Shown in pieces: positions 15,157-25,118 of a stretch of 60,051 nt of DNA; within the stretch, counting starts at the first letter, position 1, and each line of letters begins with the position of its first letter. Made by a program: the position numbers and the translations under genes. Location of the stretch: IMG/VR virus record IMGVR_UViG_3300046812_000237, positions 1-60,051 of that record; one strand, written 5' to 3'. This stretch comes from a virus. A model generated the notes under the pieces. The model saw only the letters and a list, made by a program, of their open reading frames with translations, was not told the origin of the DNA and searched no databases.

Positions 15157-17595
15157 TTACTCTCCTTTGAGCCCGAGCGCGGAGCGGATGCGGGCAAGCG
15201 CCTCATCGGCGGTGAAGGTTCCCTTGGCCAAGGAATTGAGAACGGTCTGCACCGAGTTCGTTTCCGCCCGGCTCAGGTTGCCCTTCTCCTTCCACACGGA
15301 GTCTAGTTCCCTGCTCATCCCCTCGCTCAGTGGTTGGCCTATCTTGATTCCGGGCGGCATGGTGGTCCGTGGCGCTGGCGCATTAAACGGCGTCGCGCTG
15401 CCGGGCTTGAGACCGGCGCCGGGCTCGCGCGAGACCCACTCCTGAAAGCCGGGATGCTCGAGCAGTCGACCGACTCCATAACGCAGTCCGGGTACGGCCA
15501 TGCCTCCGGCAAAGGAAGCCAACGCAGTGCCAGGCCTTCCCGAGGCTAACTCCTCGAGTGCGCCGATTGTTCCGAAAGCGGGCGCCCCTAACTCGAAAGC
15601 CGAGAGGTGCTGAAGCTGCCGAGCCTTATCGGTCATCTTGCCCTTGATGAACTCGTTCTTATTGAAAGGCTCTGGTGGCGCTGTGAGGTCAGCAACATGG
15701 GCCGGCACGGGCTGCTCGTGAACAGGCGGAGGTCCCACCTCTCCGGGCTGCGGTTCCGGCTTCGGAACGTAGTCCGGGATAACCCGCGCCTGCTTGGGCA
15801 GAGTCTTGGCCTGGTCGAGCGAGTGCTTCATGGCGTCCAGAGCCTCGACCGGCGAGCCCTCGAACTGCCCGAGCAGTTGCTTCGCGTACTGGAACGCCTT
15901 GGGCTCGGACAGTATTTGGCGGAGGAATGGCGCGGCAGTGGCGGCAGCGTTGGGATCGTCCTGCAGCGCGCCGATAACCTCCCGGTACTTGGCGATAGCC
16001 TTGGCGACGGGCGACGTCCGGTTGTAGAACGTGCGCGCCATCTGTTTGAAACGTCCCTGCGACTCGGCGAACTGTTTCGAGACTTCCGGGCCCTCGGCGT
16101 CAGAGAGTTCCTTCATCGCCTTGCGGAGCACGTCCTGCGCCCCGAGGTAGGCCGCGCGCTGATAACCGTCGGTGGCGCGCGTGGCCAGTTTGCCGAGCGC
16201 GGAATACTGGGAATGGAGATTCGCAAAGTTTGGCTTGGCTGCGCTCTCGCCCTCACCCTTGAGCGCCGCGGCCTCGTCCGGCAGAAAGATGCCCTGCTCC
16301 ATCATCTGATCGAGTGCCTCGGCGCTGAAGTCGCCGGGATGCAGGCCCGGGCCTTCCTCGAGACCGGTCTCCGATTCTGCTGGCGTGTAGCGGCTGATAA
16401 TTCTCTGGATTGGGCCAGGGACCGCGCCGTGCTCCTTCATGGCGCTCTCGGCTGCGGCCTTCATGCGGTCGGCGATGTCGGCGGCGTCGGCCTCTCCGCC
16501 CACCTCCGGATAGGATTCCTTGACCTGCTGTTCGATCTTCTGCTGGTGCTCATTAAGCTGGCGCCCGAGTTCGGTCGCGTGGGCATTGGCCTCGTCGAGT
16601 AACTGCTGCTTCTGCTTCTGCTTGGCTTCCTCGGCGGCGCGCTGCTCGGCCACCTTCTGCGGGCCCTCGGCGTTTTCCTGCTCCCACTGCGCCCGGGCCT
16701 TCTGGTATTCCTGCTGCGCCTCGCTGCCTTCGCCTTCGTGCTCGGCGAGCGCCTGGTTGTACTTGCCCTGCGCCTTGGAGATGTCGGTCTGGTTGGCGAG
16801 TTGGGCCTTCTCTGTGGCTGCCTTGTTCCTCTCCGCTATGTTTGCGGCTTCCTCTCCTGCTGCGCCGGTCGCCTCGGTAACCTCTCCGGGACTGGCACCG
16901 ACTAGGCGGCGGGTGGTGCCCCGAACGGTATTCGGTACGGCTTCGAGTTGTTTGCCTGCGCCGGGGATTTCTCCGGCAATCATCGGCAGGAGGGAGAGAG
17001 CCATCAGGTGACGCTGTACGACGTCGGCCTGCGTCTCGCCGGGCTGGCGCGGCGTGAGCAGGTCCTTGGCAGAGTAGTACAGCCCCATTGGGATTCTCAC
17101 GAGTGGACCGCCAGCATACGCAGCACCGGCGAGCGCACCGCTTCCCGCCGTGGTCCCGGAGGATGCTATGTTCGAGGCAAAAGCGCCGTTGTGTAGACCA
17201 TTGATGGCTTGTTGCTCGAGAAATGTTGCCGGTGGACCACCCTTGGCCACGCGCCCGAGGATTTCCTGCTCATGCTCCAGCGCGCGCTGCTTCATCTGTT
17301 GCGACATGCCACCGAGCAATTCGCTAGGAGTGCCATAGGCCCCGGGGGGTTCCTCCATGCCCCAGGAGTTAGCGGCTAGGCCGGTCTCTTGCCCGGGAAT
17401 CGGTGCCCCTGGCGACGGTCCTTGCGCGGTCTTGGTTGTTGGTGTCAGCCCCGGAATCTGCTCGGGACGGAGAGCGGGAGAAGGTGCGGCAGCCTTGCCC
17501 GGTGCGTTAGAGGAAAACCAGTCCTGTCCCGATGGTGTAGCGGATGCCTTCGGGGCGTTTGAGGTGAACCAGTCCTGTGCCGTTTGTGGCGCCAT
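15157..17595 (-). CDS. Large internal virion (ejection) protein
   Basis: 812 aa. It opens with a tandem peptide repeat, AQDWFTSNAPKA and GQDWFSSNAPGK. An Ala/Gly-rich hydrophobic segment lies at about 145-165. A long Gln/Glu/Ala/Lys coiled coil spans about 250-360, and a Pro-rich linker lies near 600-640. This size, composition and position (after the nozzle, before lysis) match podovirus ejection proteins, which leave the capsid with the DNA and form a conduit. Assigned by composition and context, not by motif. Confidence 0.65.
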   Translation of the reverse strand: MAPQTAQDWFTSNAPKASATPSGQDWFSSNAPGKAAAPSPALRPEQIPGLTPTTKTAQGPSPGAPIPGQETGLAANSWGMEEPPGAYGTPSELLGGMSQQMKQRALEHEQEILGRVAKGGPPATFLEQQAINGLHNGAFASNIASSGTTAGSGALAGAAYAGGPLVRIPMGLYYSAKDLLTPRQPGETQADVVQRHLMALSLLPMIAGEIPGAGKQLEAVPNTVRGTTRRLVGASPGEVTEATGAAGEEAANIAERNKAATEKAQLANQTDISKAQGKYNQALAEHEGEGSEAQQEYQKARAQWEQENAEGPQKVAEQRAAEEAKQKQKQQLLDEANAHATELGRQLNEHQQKIEQQVKESYPEVGGEADAADIADRMKAAAESAMKEHGAVPGPIQRIISRYTPAESETGLEEGPGLHPGDFSAEALDQMMEQGIFLPDEAAALKGEGESAAKPNFANLHSQYSALGKLATRATDGYQRAAYLGAQDVLRKAMKELSDAEGPEVSKQFAESQGRFKQMARTFYNRTSPVAKAIAKYREVIGALQDDPNAAATAAPFLRQILSEPKAFQYAKQLLGQFEGSPVEALDAMKHSLDQAKTLPKQARVIPDYVPKPEPQPGEVGPPPVHEQPVPAHVADLTAPPEPFNKNEFIKGKMTDKARQLQHLSAFELGAPAFGTIGALEELASGRPGTALASFAGGMAVPGLRYGVGRLLEHPGFQEWVSREPGAGLKPGSATPFNAPAPRTTMPPGIKIGQPLSEGMSRELDSVWKEKGNLSRAETNSVQTVLNSLAKGTFTADEALARIRSALGLKGE

Positions 17596-17598
17596 GTC

Positions 17599-19233
17599 TC
17601 ACTGCACGACCGTCGCACCAAGAGACTTGAAGTGCTCGACCTGGTCGGCTGGAACTGGCTTGATCGGTCCTGGCTTACCGTCCGGGCCAGCGGGCGCCTG
17701 CATCTTGACGGTCCCGCCGGGAGGTGGCGGCGTTTCTTTGTTCATCCCGTAGCCCTTACGGGTCTCCTCGCGCACGCGGTCGTAGGCCTTGTCGGCGGTG
17801 GCGACGCGCTGCTTGGCCAGTTCTAGCATCGACTTCATCTGTGGAGGAGTCAAGAAGACGCCCGCCTTCGGGTCGAGGGTGATGGTGACGTCGCCGGTGT
17901 CCGGGTCGATGTTCGTCCAGCGCGCGAGCGCCTTTTCGAGCCACGGCGTCGATCCGGCGGCCTCGTTCCAGACCGACTGCGTACCGCGGATGGAGTTGCC
18001 CTGTACGGTCATGCCGATATGCGCGCCGAGCAGGTTGACCATGGCCTGCTGGTCGCCGGCCAGTGCTCGAGGCAGCGACTCGGTCATCGTCTCGTAGCGC
18101 GACTCAGCATCGTTGACGACTCCGAAAGCCTTCTGGACAGGTTCCGGAACAGTGCGACCGACGGTTGTGCCCGCGCCGGTGATCTTCGAAACCGGTGGCT
18201 CCGGAGGTGCACCGCCTCCGCGCGTGGTCGTCGTCCCCGCCTCGAAAGGAATGGCCTGCACCGATCCGTCGGCCTGCTTCTGATACATATAGCCGGTGCG
18301 CTGCGACTGCGTGGTGTTGTAGTCCTTGAGCGCGGCCTCGATGTTTCCTTGGTGCGCCTGCAGCGTGGCCTTCCAGACCGTATCGGCCTCGTCGGCGGAC
18401 GTCCAGAGTTGCGGATTCTGGATGATGTTGCCGTCCTTGTCGTAGATGTTCGTGTCGTAACGGCCGCGGAAAGCCGGTATCTTTTCTCCCTTGGGACCCT
18501 TGAGCGCGATCGTGCCACCGAGGTACATCGACTCGGGTTTCTGCCCCATGGCCAGTTCGATCTGCTGGAAGTTCCAGTCGGGGTGTTCTTGGAGCAGTTT
18601 CTCGCGGGTCGCGATCTGCGCCTGTATGGTAGCCTGCGCCGTCGCGCCGGTGCGCTGCGCGGCCTGCTGTGTGAGTTCTTCGGGGCTGTAAATCGGCGAA
18701 TATGCTGGCGGTGCCGCGCCGGCCATCGGGCCAAAGCCGAGCGAATTTCCCGTATCCTGCGGATTCATACGGTACTGCGGAGGTGCAAGACCGGCGCCGG
18801 GCGTCGGCAGGGACATCCCATGCGGCGCTCCGGCAGCCATGGGTCCAACGCCAGCGGCGCCAGTGAGCGGTGTCGGTGCCCCCATCGGTGCAGGAGGACC
18901 CTGCGACATCAGTTCCGGAGAAAACTGGACGTCGGTCGGCCCGGGTGTTGGCTGCATTGCGTTCGCGCCAAAGCCCTGCGGCGGCTGGATGATGTTCGTA
19001 AAATCCGTCAGTTCCTTCGGGATCTTCTTGTGTATCGGCAGGGCAGCCAACGACCCCATGTTCTTGAGGATCTCGAGTTGCGCCTCTGGACGTGCGTTCT
19101 CTAGCAGTTTGGAATGGAGGTTCCAGAGGTTCGCCCTCTGCTGCATGTTGTTTTCGAGATTCTGCCGTTCCCTCTCGGCAAAAGCATTGCCGAGGCCCTG
19201 TAGCAGTCCGCCGCCGAAGCCGGGTGAACTCAC
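17599..19233 (-). CDS. Internal virion (ejection) protein
   Basis: 544 aa. A helical N-terminus (GLGNAFAERERQNLENNM) is followed by a Pro/Gly/Met-rich low-complexity region at about 85-190, then long alpha-rich segments. It lies between two other ejection candidates, three bases upstream of the 812-aa protein, so the three are probably made together. No enzyme motif seen. Confidence 0.62.
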   Translation of the reverse strand: MSSPGFGGGLLQGLGNAFAERERQNLENNMQQRANLWNLHSKLLENARPEAQLEILKNMGSLAALPIHKKIPKELTDFTNIIQPPQGFGANAMQPTPGPTDVQFSPELMSQGPPAPMGAPTPLTGAAGVGPMAAGAPHGMSLPTPGAGLAPPQYRMNPQDTGNSLGFGPMAGAAPPAYSPIYSPEELTQQAAQRTGATAQATIQAQIATREKLLQEHPDWNFQQIELAMGQKPESMYLGGTIALKGPKGEKIPAFRGRYDTNIYDKDGNIIQNPQLWTSADEADTVWKATLQAHQGNIEAALKDYNTTQSQRTGYMYQKQADGSVQAIPFEAGTTTTRGGGAPPEPPVSKITGAGTTVGRTVPEPVQKAFGVVNDAESRYETMTESLPRALAGDQQAMVNLLGAHIGMTVQGNSIRGTQSVWNEAAGSTPWLEKALARWTNIDPDTGDVTITLDPKAGVFLTPPQMKSMLELAKQRVATADKAYDRVREETRKGYGMNKETPPPPGGTVKMQAPAGPDGKPGPIKPVPADQVEHFKSLGATVVQ

Positions 19234-19234
19234 G

Positions 19235-19864
19235 TTACATCATCCCCGTTCCCGTAAATTGTTGCCGCATCGCTGCCCCTACCGCCTCATCGAACAGCGG
19301 GCGCACGAGGACCTGTAGCGCCGGGCGCGTTCGGAGGAAGTTTGCTGCCTTCTGGCCTATCTTGCCGTAAACGAACCGGAAGGCCTTCCAGTGCCACGGC
19401 AGCTTGCCGAGGCGCAGCCAGCTTCGTATCGCGAGAGTCCTGCGGTCCTTGGCGCCGTAGAGCACCTCTGCGATCCAACAGTGCATGATTCCCGCGCCAC
19501 CGAGTAACCCGAGGCCCTGCCCGATGCCGCCGAGCGCCGCGCCCTTGGCTGCGTTCTGACCGCTCTGATACTGCGTCAGGTCTCCGAAGCCGGTGGTTCC
19601 AACGCTGCCACCACCGAGACCGAGTTGTCCGCCGACCCCTGCCAGGCTAGCGAGTTGCTGCGCCGCATAGGGCTGGACGTTTTGATAGAGACCAGCGATC
19701 GAGGACGCCTTGTTGAGTTGGTTCTGCTGTAGCGCGAGGTTGCGCTCTCCGCCTGCCGGCATGAAATTCCGTAAGGTCTTGTCGCTGCCCTGATACACCT
19801 GGCCAATTTGCTGCGCCGATGGCGCGACAAGCTGCTGCCCGCCGGTGCCATTGCCAGAGAGCAC
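19235..19864 (-). CDS. Probable ejection protein, start uncertain
   Basis: 209 aa from a GTG at 19864 that has no SD. The frame stays open 46 codons further, with plausible protein sequence (TLNSLGNTAGNFSNTGG, then LFSGSAAPLRSATDF) back to an ATC at 20002 that sits 6 bases after GGGAG. No ATG, GTG or TTG lies in that stretch, so an ATC start is possible. Gly/Ala/Gln-rich, with a C-terminal basic helix region. Likely the small partner of the two larger ejection proteins. Confidence 0.55.
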   Translation of the reverse strand: MLSGNGTGGQQLVAPSAQQIGQVYQGSDKTLRNFMPAGGERNLALQQNQLNKASSIAGLYQNVQPYAAQQLASLAGVGGQLGLGGGSVGTTGFGDLTQYQSGQNAAKGAALGGIGQGLGLLGGAGIMHCWIAEVLYGAKDRRTLAIRSWLRLGKLPWHWKAFRFVYGKIGQKAANFLRTRPALQVLVRPLFDEAVGAAMRQQFTGTGMM

Positions 19865-20003
19865 GCCGGACCAGAAATCAGTCGCGGACCTGAGCGGGGC
19901 TGCGGAGCCGCTGAATAGCGCGCCACCGGTATTACTGAAATTGCCCGCAGTGTTGCCAAGCGAGTTCAGCGTATTGGCTGGTGCCTTGGGCCCTTTTCCG
20001 ATT

Positions 20004-20591
20004 TTAAGCTCCCGACCCGAACAGGTCTTCCCTGCGGTTCATCCAGTCGCGGCGCGTCAGATACGTTGCCACCGAGCCGCACGGCTTGCCGCGGTAGGCG
20101 GCGAAATTAGGAATGGTGCCCAGACGCACGAAACCCATGTGCTCGACAAAGCGGAGCGCGCGATCGTTCAGTTCCGGCGTCACGCCGGCGACCACGTCAA
20201 GGTGCTGAAACCAGGCGTCCAGAATCACGGCACCGACGCGCGCGGAATCGTCACCTCCCCAGTAAGCCTTGAACAGGAGGAAATTGCCGAGCGCGCGCTT
20301 GACCGTGTCGGTCACGCGAATGTCGGTCAGCATAGCGAGAGCGGCGATGTCTTTGATCTGTTCGCCGTCCATCAGGCACACGGCATGTACCTGCTCGGTG
20401 GCCTCGGAGAGCACACGCACGAATTGCCCGAAGGTAAGCTCCGGGAAGTCGTGGAAGAACATCTCAAACGTGCCCTCGTCCTTCATCTGCCGGTAGAGCA
20501 ACGGGAGGATGACCTCGCCGTTGTCGATGAGGTCGGCGCGCGCCGGCATCAACTTGAAAATCTTGGTGGGAGCTTCAGACGCTAGTGGCAC
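20004..20591 (-). CDS. GNAT/DUF2824-like protein
   Basis: 195 aa from a GTG behind AGAGGG, overlapping the upstream gene by 17 bases; a later ATG at 20549 has no SD. A GNAT-like alpha/beta layout: IDNGEVILPLLYRQMKDE, HAVCLMDGEQIKDIAAL, DDSARVGAVILDAWF, and a terminal RALRFVEHMGFVRLGTIPN. P22-type phages keep such DUF2824 proteins in the virion-injection region, which fits this position. An acetyltransferase reaction is not assured. Confidence 0.65.
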   Translation of the reverse strand: MPLASEAPTKIFKLMPARADLIDNGEVILPLLYRQMKDEGTFEMFFHDFPELTFGQFVRVLSEATEQVHAVCLMDGEQIKDIAALAMLTDIRVTDTVKRALGNFLLFKAYWGGDDSARVGAVILDAWFQHLDVVAGVTPELNDRALRFVEHMGFVRLGTIPNFAAYRGKPCGSVATYLTRRDWMNRREDLFGSGA

Positions 20592-20988
20592 TGGATGCCC
20601 TCTTTCCTGTCGCGAACCATCGAATCGTCCGTTCGGTCGGTGACGGCGTAACTCCATCGCTCTGCCAGACGAAAATGTCGATTCTTCCAACCTGCACGGG
20701 ATTCGGTCGCGCGCTCACGATGTCGGTCGACCCTCCGGCATCACCGCTGTCTATCGCCGGAATTACATTAGTCACACTCGCAAGCCCGGTTGCAATTCCA
20801 TTCGTTGAGCCGGTGACCTTGGTAACTCCCGATGCGAGCGCCGGTTGATCGGAAATTCCTGTTCCGACCACCGCTTGATCGTTCAACGTGTAGACCTGGT
20901 CGTAAATAGTCTTCATGTCGAGCGCGAGTTGCGAGTTGCCGGGATAGCTTCCGGGACGATAGCGTTGGGTGTCGTTGGCGGCGCTCAT
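20575..20988 (-). CDS. Hypothetical virion-region protein
   Basis: 137 aa from the ATG behind GGAGACTCC, overlapping the nozzle stop by ATGA. N-terminal polar helix (LALDMKTIYDQVYTLNDQ), then a beta-rich Ser/Thr/Gly stretch and a RIDIFVWQSDG strand. Could be a tail accessory protein; no family recognised. Confidence 0.6.
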   Translation of the reverse strand: MSAANDTQRYRPGSYPGNSQLALDMKTIYDQVYTLNDQAVVGTGISDQPALASGVTKVTGSTNGIATGLASVTNVIPAIDSGDAGGSTDIVSARPNPVQVGRIDIFVWQSDGVTPSPTERTIRWFATGKRASSATSV

Positions 20989-23744
20989 GGAGTCTCCGCC
21001 CCAAATAAGGGACTCACGGCATAGCCTAGGTCCGTCACCCACTGTTTCGCGCGCAATTCGGACTCCGGCTGATAAATCCGGAAGTTCTGCGCGCTATCGA
21101 AGGTGAATCCGGCGAGCTTCTGCTTGTTGGCCAGAAACGAGAAATACAACTTTTTCTTCGCGCCGCTAGTGCTCGGCAGCGTGAAGGTCTGGACCGCTCC
21201 GACGTCTGGCGTGAACGTCAGCGTGACGTCGGCGTTCGAGCGCAGCGTGACGTAACCGTCGCGCACATGGAAAAAGCCTTCGAGGCTGAGAGAGTTGGGC
21301 GGTACTTCCCAGTGCTTCATCTCGGCAGGCTCGACGCGGTACAGGATGTCCATTTGATACAGCGTCGGCGCGATCGTGCCGCCGTCGGTCGACCACTGCA
21401 CGTCGAATGAAATATTGAGACCGTACAGTTCGAGGCCGGCCTGCGTGAGTCCGAGCGCGACCCGCTGCCGACCGTTGCCGGTCACGTGAATCGCCGCTTG
21501 CGATTGCGCGTCCGCGTTGATGTAGGGCGTGATGGTGACGGGATTGGCGACGGTCGCCGCGCCAGGGTCAATGTCGAAGATCACGTCGCCGTATTCCTTC
21601 AGGTTGAGTGGAGCGCCCTGGTCGCGCGCGCCGGTGCGGATGTGCACGGGGATGCTTGCGCCGTTGTCGTCAGTGGCGAGTTTGCCCTCGAAGACCGAGT
21701 TCTCGATGCCTCCGGTGAGTAGCCGCGAAACCGTGCCCTGCTCGGAGTAGTGCATTTGCGCTCTAGAGGTCGCGGCCTCGCCGCGGTAGTAGGCGCGGAA
21801 GCGATTCTTGCGCTCGTCGTAGATGATGGTCTGCCGAGTGCCGGAAGTCTTTCCGGTGTAGTCGAACCAAATTTCCGAGTTGTGACGCTCGAGGCGGAGA
21901 CCGTCCTCATCGTCCATGTTAATGGCTTCGTAACCGTTGGCATCCTTGCCAGGCGCGTCGTAGGTTGGAAACAGCGGACGAATGAAGTCGTCGGCGATCG
22001 ACTGCTCCGCTCCGCCAGCCGTGAGATACCAACCGTCTTTGGCGATGAAGTGGATACCCTTCTCGCCGACGCAGAAGCCCCACCGCCCTTTGAGGCCGCG
22101 CCGGCACTCGGTCTCCTGTGGGGTGAAGGTCTCGCCCTGAATGACGTTGAGCACGAGGGTATAGAGCCGCTCGCGCGAAAAGCAAAATGCTCTCAGATTC
22201 CATGAGAATACGGCCATAGCCTCGGTGCCAGGTTCCGCGACGATGACCCAATTCTGCGGCGGCCAGGCGTCGCCGAGGCCACGCTTGCTGAAGTAAACCG
22301 ACTCGGGCCGGCCTGGATCTCCCACGCCTAGGACGCGCTCATCGAATCCGCAAATCTGCTTGAGCGGTACATTCGTTGCCTGTACCGAACTGACGGGCAT
22401 GTCGTTGTCGAGGTCGAGGATCGGATTGGCTTCGATGCCGGCGTCGGGCGTGTCGTCGTTGAGTTCGAGGTATCCCGCGCCGCAGCCACCCTGTACAAGG
22501 TCGGCGACATTGAACTGTGCCACAAACCGATAGTTGTCAAAGAGCGTGCCGCCGAGGCGGTAGAGGCGAATGACTGTTTCCTGCGGGTCGACGGGAGGAG
22601 CAACGCAAATATTCGCGTCCTGATTTGTCAGGTTGAGACCGGACCCACCGCCCCCCGAGGGCTCTCCTAGTGTCGAGATTTCATAGATCCGCATGTTGTT
22701 GTTAACGCCGCCGGAGGACTCGCCGCATACACCGCGAACCTGTAACTGCGTGAGGTCGGTTCCCGGGGGAAGCGAGACGATGACATGCTGTAGTCCGGCG
22801 GGGGACAGTGTGAGAAAAGCCATGTTCCACGTAACGCCACCGTCGGTGCTGTAATCGACCTCCGTGCCCACGCCGATGACTGCACTGGGAACGTCAAGAA
22901 GCACATGCAGTTCGAGCGAGGTATAGGCGAAACTCGGAGCCGGCCATCCGTACCACGAGCAGCAAGGAACATTGTTTGGAGCCGAGAGACCTTCGGCGTA
23001 TGTCGCCGGGTTGTTATCAAAGGCGTTTGCTGGATTCGCCCACGGGCCATTCGGGCCGACCGTAAACGGTGCCGGATTGACGAAAGTAGAAGGTTGCAGC
23101 GTCTCAGCGGATGGTCCGGCGTCCGTGGAAGCAATCGACGGATTCGATTCGCTCAGGGTGACGGAGTTTACGTAGGTGTACTTCCAGAAGTAGCCCGTCC
23201 CAGTGATCCCGGCGCCTGTACCCACCGATGCGATCGGCTGGACCGTGGGAGCGGGAAGACCGAGTTGTTCATAATAGTTGGCCTTGAACTTCATCATCTT
23301 GTTTCCGTTGGCGATGATTACCCATGCTTGTGGGTCGGCATCGAAGCGAAAGGTAATCATCGACAGCGGCGTGCCGTCGAAGCCTACCGGGAAGGCGGGA
23401 AACGGCACACCGCCGACGGTGTAGTACAACAGTTGCACCGGCACATTGCCGGCAGGCAGAGGCGCCGTCCAGAGTTGCGAGAGGATCCCGAACATGCGCG
23501 CGCCGTTGATCCCCGGCACAATCTCGTTCAGGCGGAACAGGCTGTGCACCGGTGATGAGGTCACGCCGACGTCGCACACTTTGCTGAGACCGTCGCGCGT
23601 GTTGACCTCGCCCTCGATGCGCGACAGGGCGTTCGTGAAATAGCTGTACTGCCCCATCGGAATGAGGTCCGGTGGAAGGTTCAGTTGCAGGCCGGAGTCC
23701 GGGAACTTCGCGACGTCATGGGCATACGGGATTTGGTCAGGCAT
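20985..23744 (-). CDS. Tail nozzle / stabilisation protein (P22 gp10-like)
   Basis: 919 aa. Mostly beta, with propeller-like segments such as VYFSKRGLGDAWPPQNW, YTLVLNVIQGETFTPQET, GIHFIAKDGWYLTAGGAE and EIWFDYTGKTSGTRQTII. These resemble the nozzle protein at the tip of P22- and T7-like tails (tubular protein B). An internal 250-residue insertion near 190-400 looks like carbohydrate-binding beta sandwich. It follows the two adaptor candidates, as expected for a short-tailed phage. Confidence 0.72.
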   Translation of the reverse strand: MPDQIPYAHDVAKFPDSGLQLNLPPDLIPMGQYSYFTNALSRIEGEVNTRDGLSKVCDVGVTSSPVHSLFRLNEIVPGINGARMFGILSQLWTAPLPAGNVPVQLLYYTVGGVPFPAFPVGFDGTPLSMITFRFDADPQAWVIIANGNKMMKFKANYYEQLGLPAPTVQPIASVGTGAGITGTGYFWKYTYVNSVTLSESNPSIASTDAGPSAETLQPSTFVNPAPFTVGPNGPWANPANAFDNNPATYAEGLSAPNNVPCCSWYGWPAPSFAYTSLELHVLLDVPSAVIGVGTEVDYSTDGGVTWNMAFLTLSPAGLQHVIVSLPPGTDLTQLQVRGVCGESSGGVNNNMRIYEISTLGEPSGGGGSGLNLTNQDANICVAPPVDPQETVIRLYRLGGTLFDNYRFVAQFNVADLVQGGCGAGYLELNDDTPDAGIEANPILDLDNDMPVSSVQATNVPLKQICGFDERVLGVGDPGRPESVYFSKRGLGDAWPPQNWVIVAEPGTEAMAVFSWNLRAFCFSRERLYTLVLNVIQGETFTPQETECRRGLKGRWGFCVGEKGIHFIAKDGWYLTAGGAEQSIADDFIRPLFPTYDAPGKDANGYEAINMDDEDGLRLERHNSEIWFDYTGKTSGTRQTIIYDERKNRFRAYYRGEAATSRAQMHYSEQGTVSRLLTGGIENSVFEGKLATDDNGASIPVHIRTGARDQGAPLNLKEYGDVIFDIDPGAATVANPVTITPYINADAQSQAAIHVTGNGRQRVALGLTQAGLELYGLNISFDVQWSTDGGTIAPTLYQMDILYRVEPAEMKHWEVPPNSLSLEGFFHVRDGYVTLRSNADVTLTFTPDVGAVQTFTLPSTSGAKKKLYFSFLANKQKLAGFTFDSAQNFRIYQPESELRAKQWVTDLGYAVSPLFGAETP

Positions 23745-24417
23745 AGGCCACCCCGCTGGTCATAAACCGCGCCAATTCGACGCCTTCTTCATATCTTTCG
23801 CGACAGTATTGCGCGCGCTCGGGATCCGAGGCCTCGCCCTCTTTAGAAAACATCTCGCCAAGCACACCCCAGACGATATACGGAGTAAAGTCATCCGGGA
23901 TGGACAAGGCCACGCCCGAACCGTCAGCAGTAGCACCGAGCGGCGTGGTGGTGATCTCGGCCTCCCCGATGTCGTTGGGAATCGGTGTAACCCGAACCGT
24001 GAGCGAGGCTAGCAGGTTCAGGAGGTAGGCCGTCGGCACTTGCTGCGAGTCCGCCGACCAGGTTTCGTCGCTCTGATCCTCCTCGAAGGTGTCGGTGGCG
24101 TAGAGTTCGACGTAACCGGTGCCGGAGGGTCCGAAGCGCCAGGCGATGCGCCGCAGGTCGATCATGTCCTGTGGAAGGTCGTACTCTCCTTGTGTCGGAA
24201 CAGACGTGATGAACGAAATCGCCGACACGATGCCGGTGCGGTGCAGGAAGTCCCGCAGGATGTCATTGAGATATTGAAGCACTTGCGCCTGTGACCACAT
24301 CGAGGACCAGGTAACGCCAGCGTCGTCCGGTTCGAGTGTCGCCAGTTGCAGAAGCGATAGCACCTGTTGATCGGTGACCGACCAGGTCTGCGCGGGAATT
24401 GGCGGGTAATCGCTCAC
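23737..24417 (-). CDS. Head-to-tail adaptor candidate 2
   Basis: 226 aa, ATGA-coupled to the upstream adaptor. Helix-rich: MWSQAQVLQYLNDILRDFL, YDLPQDMIDLRRIAWRF, EGEASDPERAQYCRERYEEG. Layout and position between adaptor 1 and the nozzle recall P22 gp4 / SU10-type adaptors. Assigned from context and helical pattern. Confidence 0.6.
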   Translation of the reverse strand: MSDYPPIPAQTWSVTDQQVLSLLQLATLEPDDAGVTWSSMWSQAQVLQYLNDILRDFLHRTGIVSAISFITSVPTQGEYDLPQDMIDLRRIAWRFGPSGTGYVELYATDTFEEDQSDETWSADSQQVPTAYLLNLLASLTVRVTPIPNDIGEAEITTTPLGATADGSGVALSIPDDFTPYIVWGVLGEMFSKEGEASDPERAQYCRERYEEGVELARFMTSGVAYA

Positions 24418-25118
24418 CGTGGGCCTACCGGACTACCCTGCTCTGGCGTTATCGCATTTAACATCCAGCGGATGCGCTTCAGTTGCTTGTCCTGCTCAAG
24501 GCCGATGATCCTCCGGTAAATGGCGGTACTTCGCAGCTTCTCGTTCCGCACCACGGCCGCTTTCATAAAGGCCTGCATCGCCGCTTTCGAGGCCCGGAAC
24601 TCCGCTCCGCCTACCTTCACCTGTAGCGTATGGGTGATGTAGTCAGCCAGGGCATTGAAGTCCTCGCGGCCTATGTTGATCTTGTCGCCACCAGCACTCA
24701 CGATCGGCGTGACCGAAACGCCCTTCACCACGAGCACGTCACCGCCGGCTGGCGGTATCGGATTGAGCGCGATGATGCCAAGTCCGACGGGCGCCCACAT
24801 GACCGGCGCCCCCCGGCTACTCATCCAATTCGGGTCTTGCTGGTCCCATTCGAAGACGCTGCCGGGATCGAGGATGATGCCGTTCAGTTCAATGCGCGCG
24901 CCGAACAGGAGATTCGAGCCGAGCGGGTAGTAGGGATGGTTCGCGACGGTCGAGAGCGTCTTGCTTCCGGACCAGAAGCCCGTCAGGCAGTTCCACGTCC
25001 GCAGCGCCGCGTTGGTGTACTGGGTAATCTCGTTGTCCGTCCAGAAGTTCGACGGGCCAAGATTGCCGCGTACAACCGCGATGAACTGCGAAAGCGAGAC
25101 TGAGTTGTACGCCGCCAT
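24414..25118 (-). CDS. Head-to-tail adaptor candidate 1
   Basis: 234 aa. Begins SVSLSQFIAVVRGNLG, followed by DNEITQYTNAALRTWN, the two-helix start seen in podovirus adaptor proteins. A beta insertion (ARIELNGIILDPGSVFEW) and a long C-terminal helical segment follow. The start ATG directly follows the tail-fibre stop. Probably forms part of the ring joining the portal to the nozzle. Confidence 0.6.
   Translation of the reverse strand: MAAYNSVSLSQFIAVVRGNLGPSNFWTDNEITQYTNAALRTWNCLTGFWSGSKTLSTVANHPYYPLGSNLLFGARIELNGIILDPGSVFEWDQQDPNWMSSRGAPVMWAPVGLGIIALNPIPPAGGDVLVVKGVSVTPIVSAGGDKINIGREDFNALADYITHTLQVKVGGAEFRASKAAMQAFMKAAVVRNEKLRSTAIYRRIIGLEQDKQLKRIRWMLNAITPEQGSPVGPR

Noticed and set aside
15607-16602. 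Plus-strand 331-aa frame opposite the large ejection protein
   Set aside because: Leucine/Arg-rich antisense shadow, no motif; the minus-strand gene is continuous with its neighbours.
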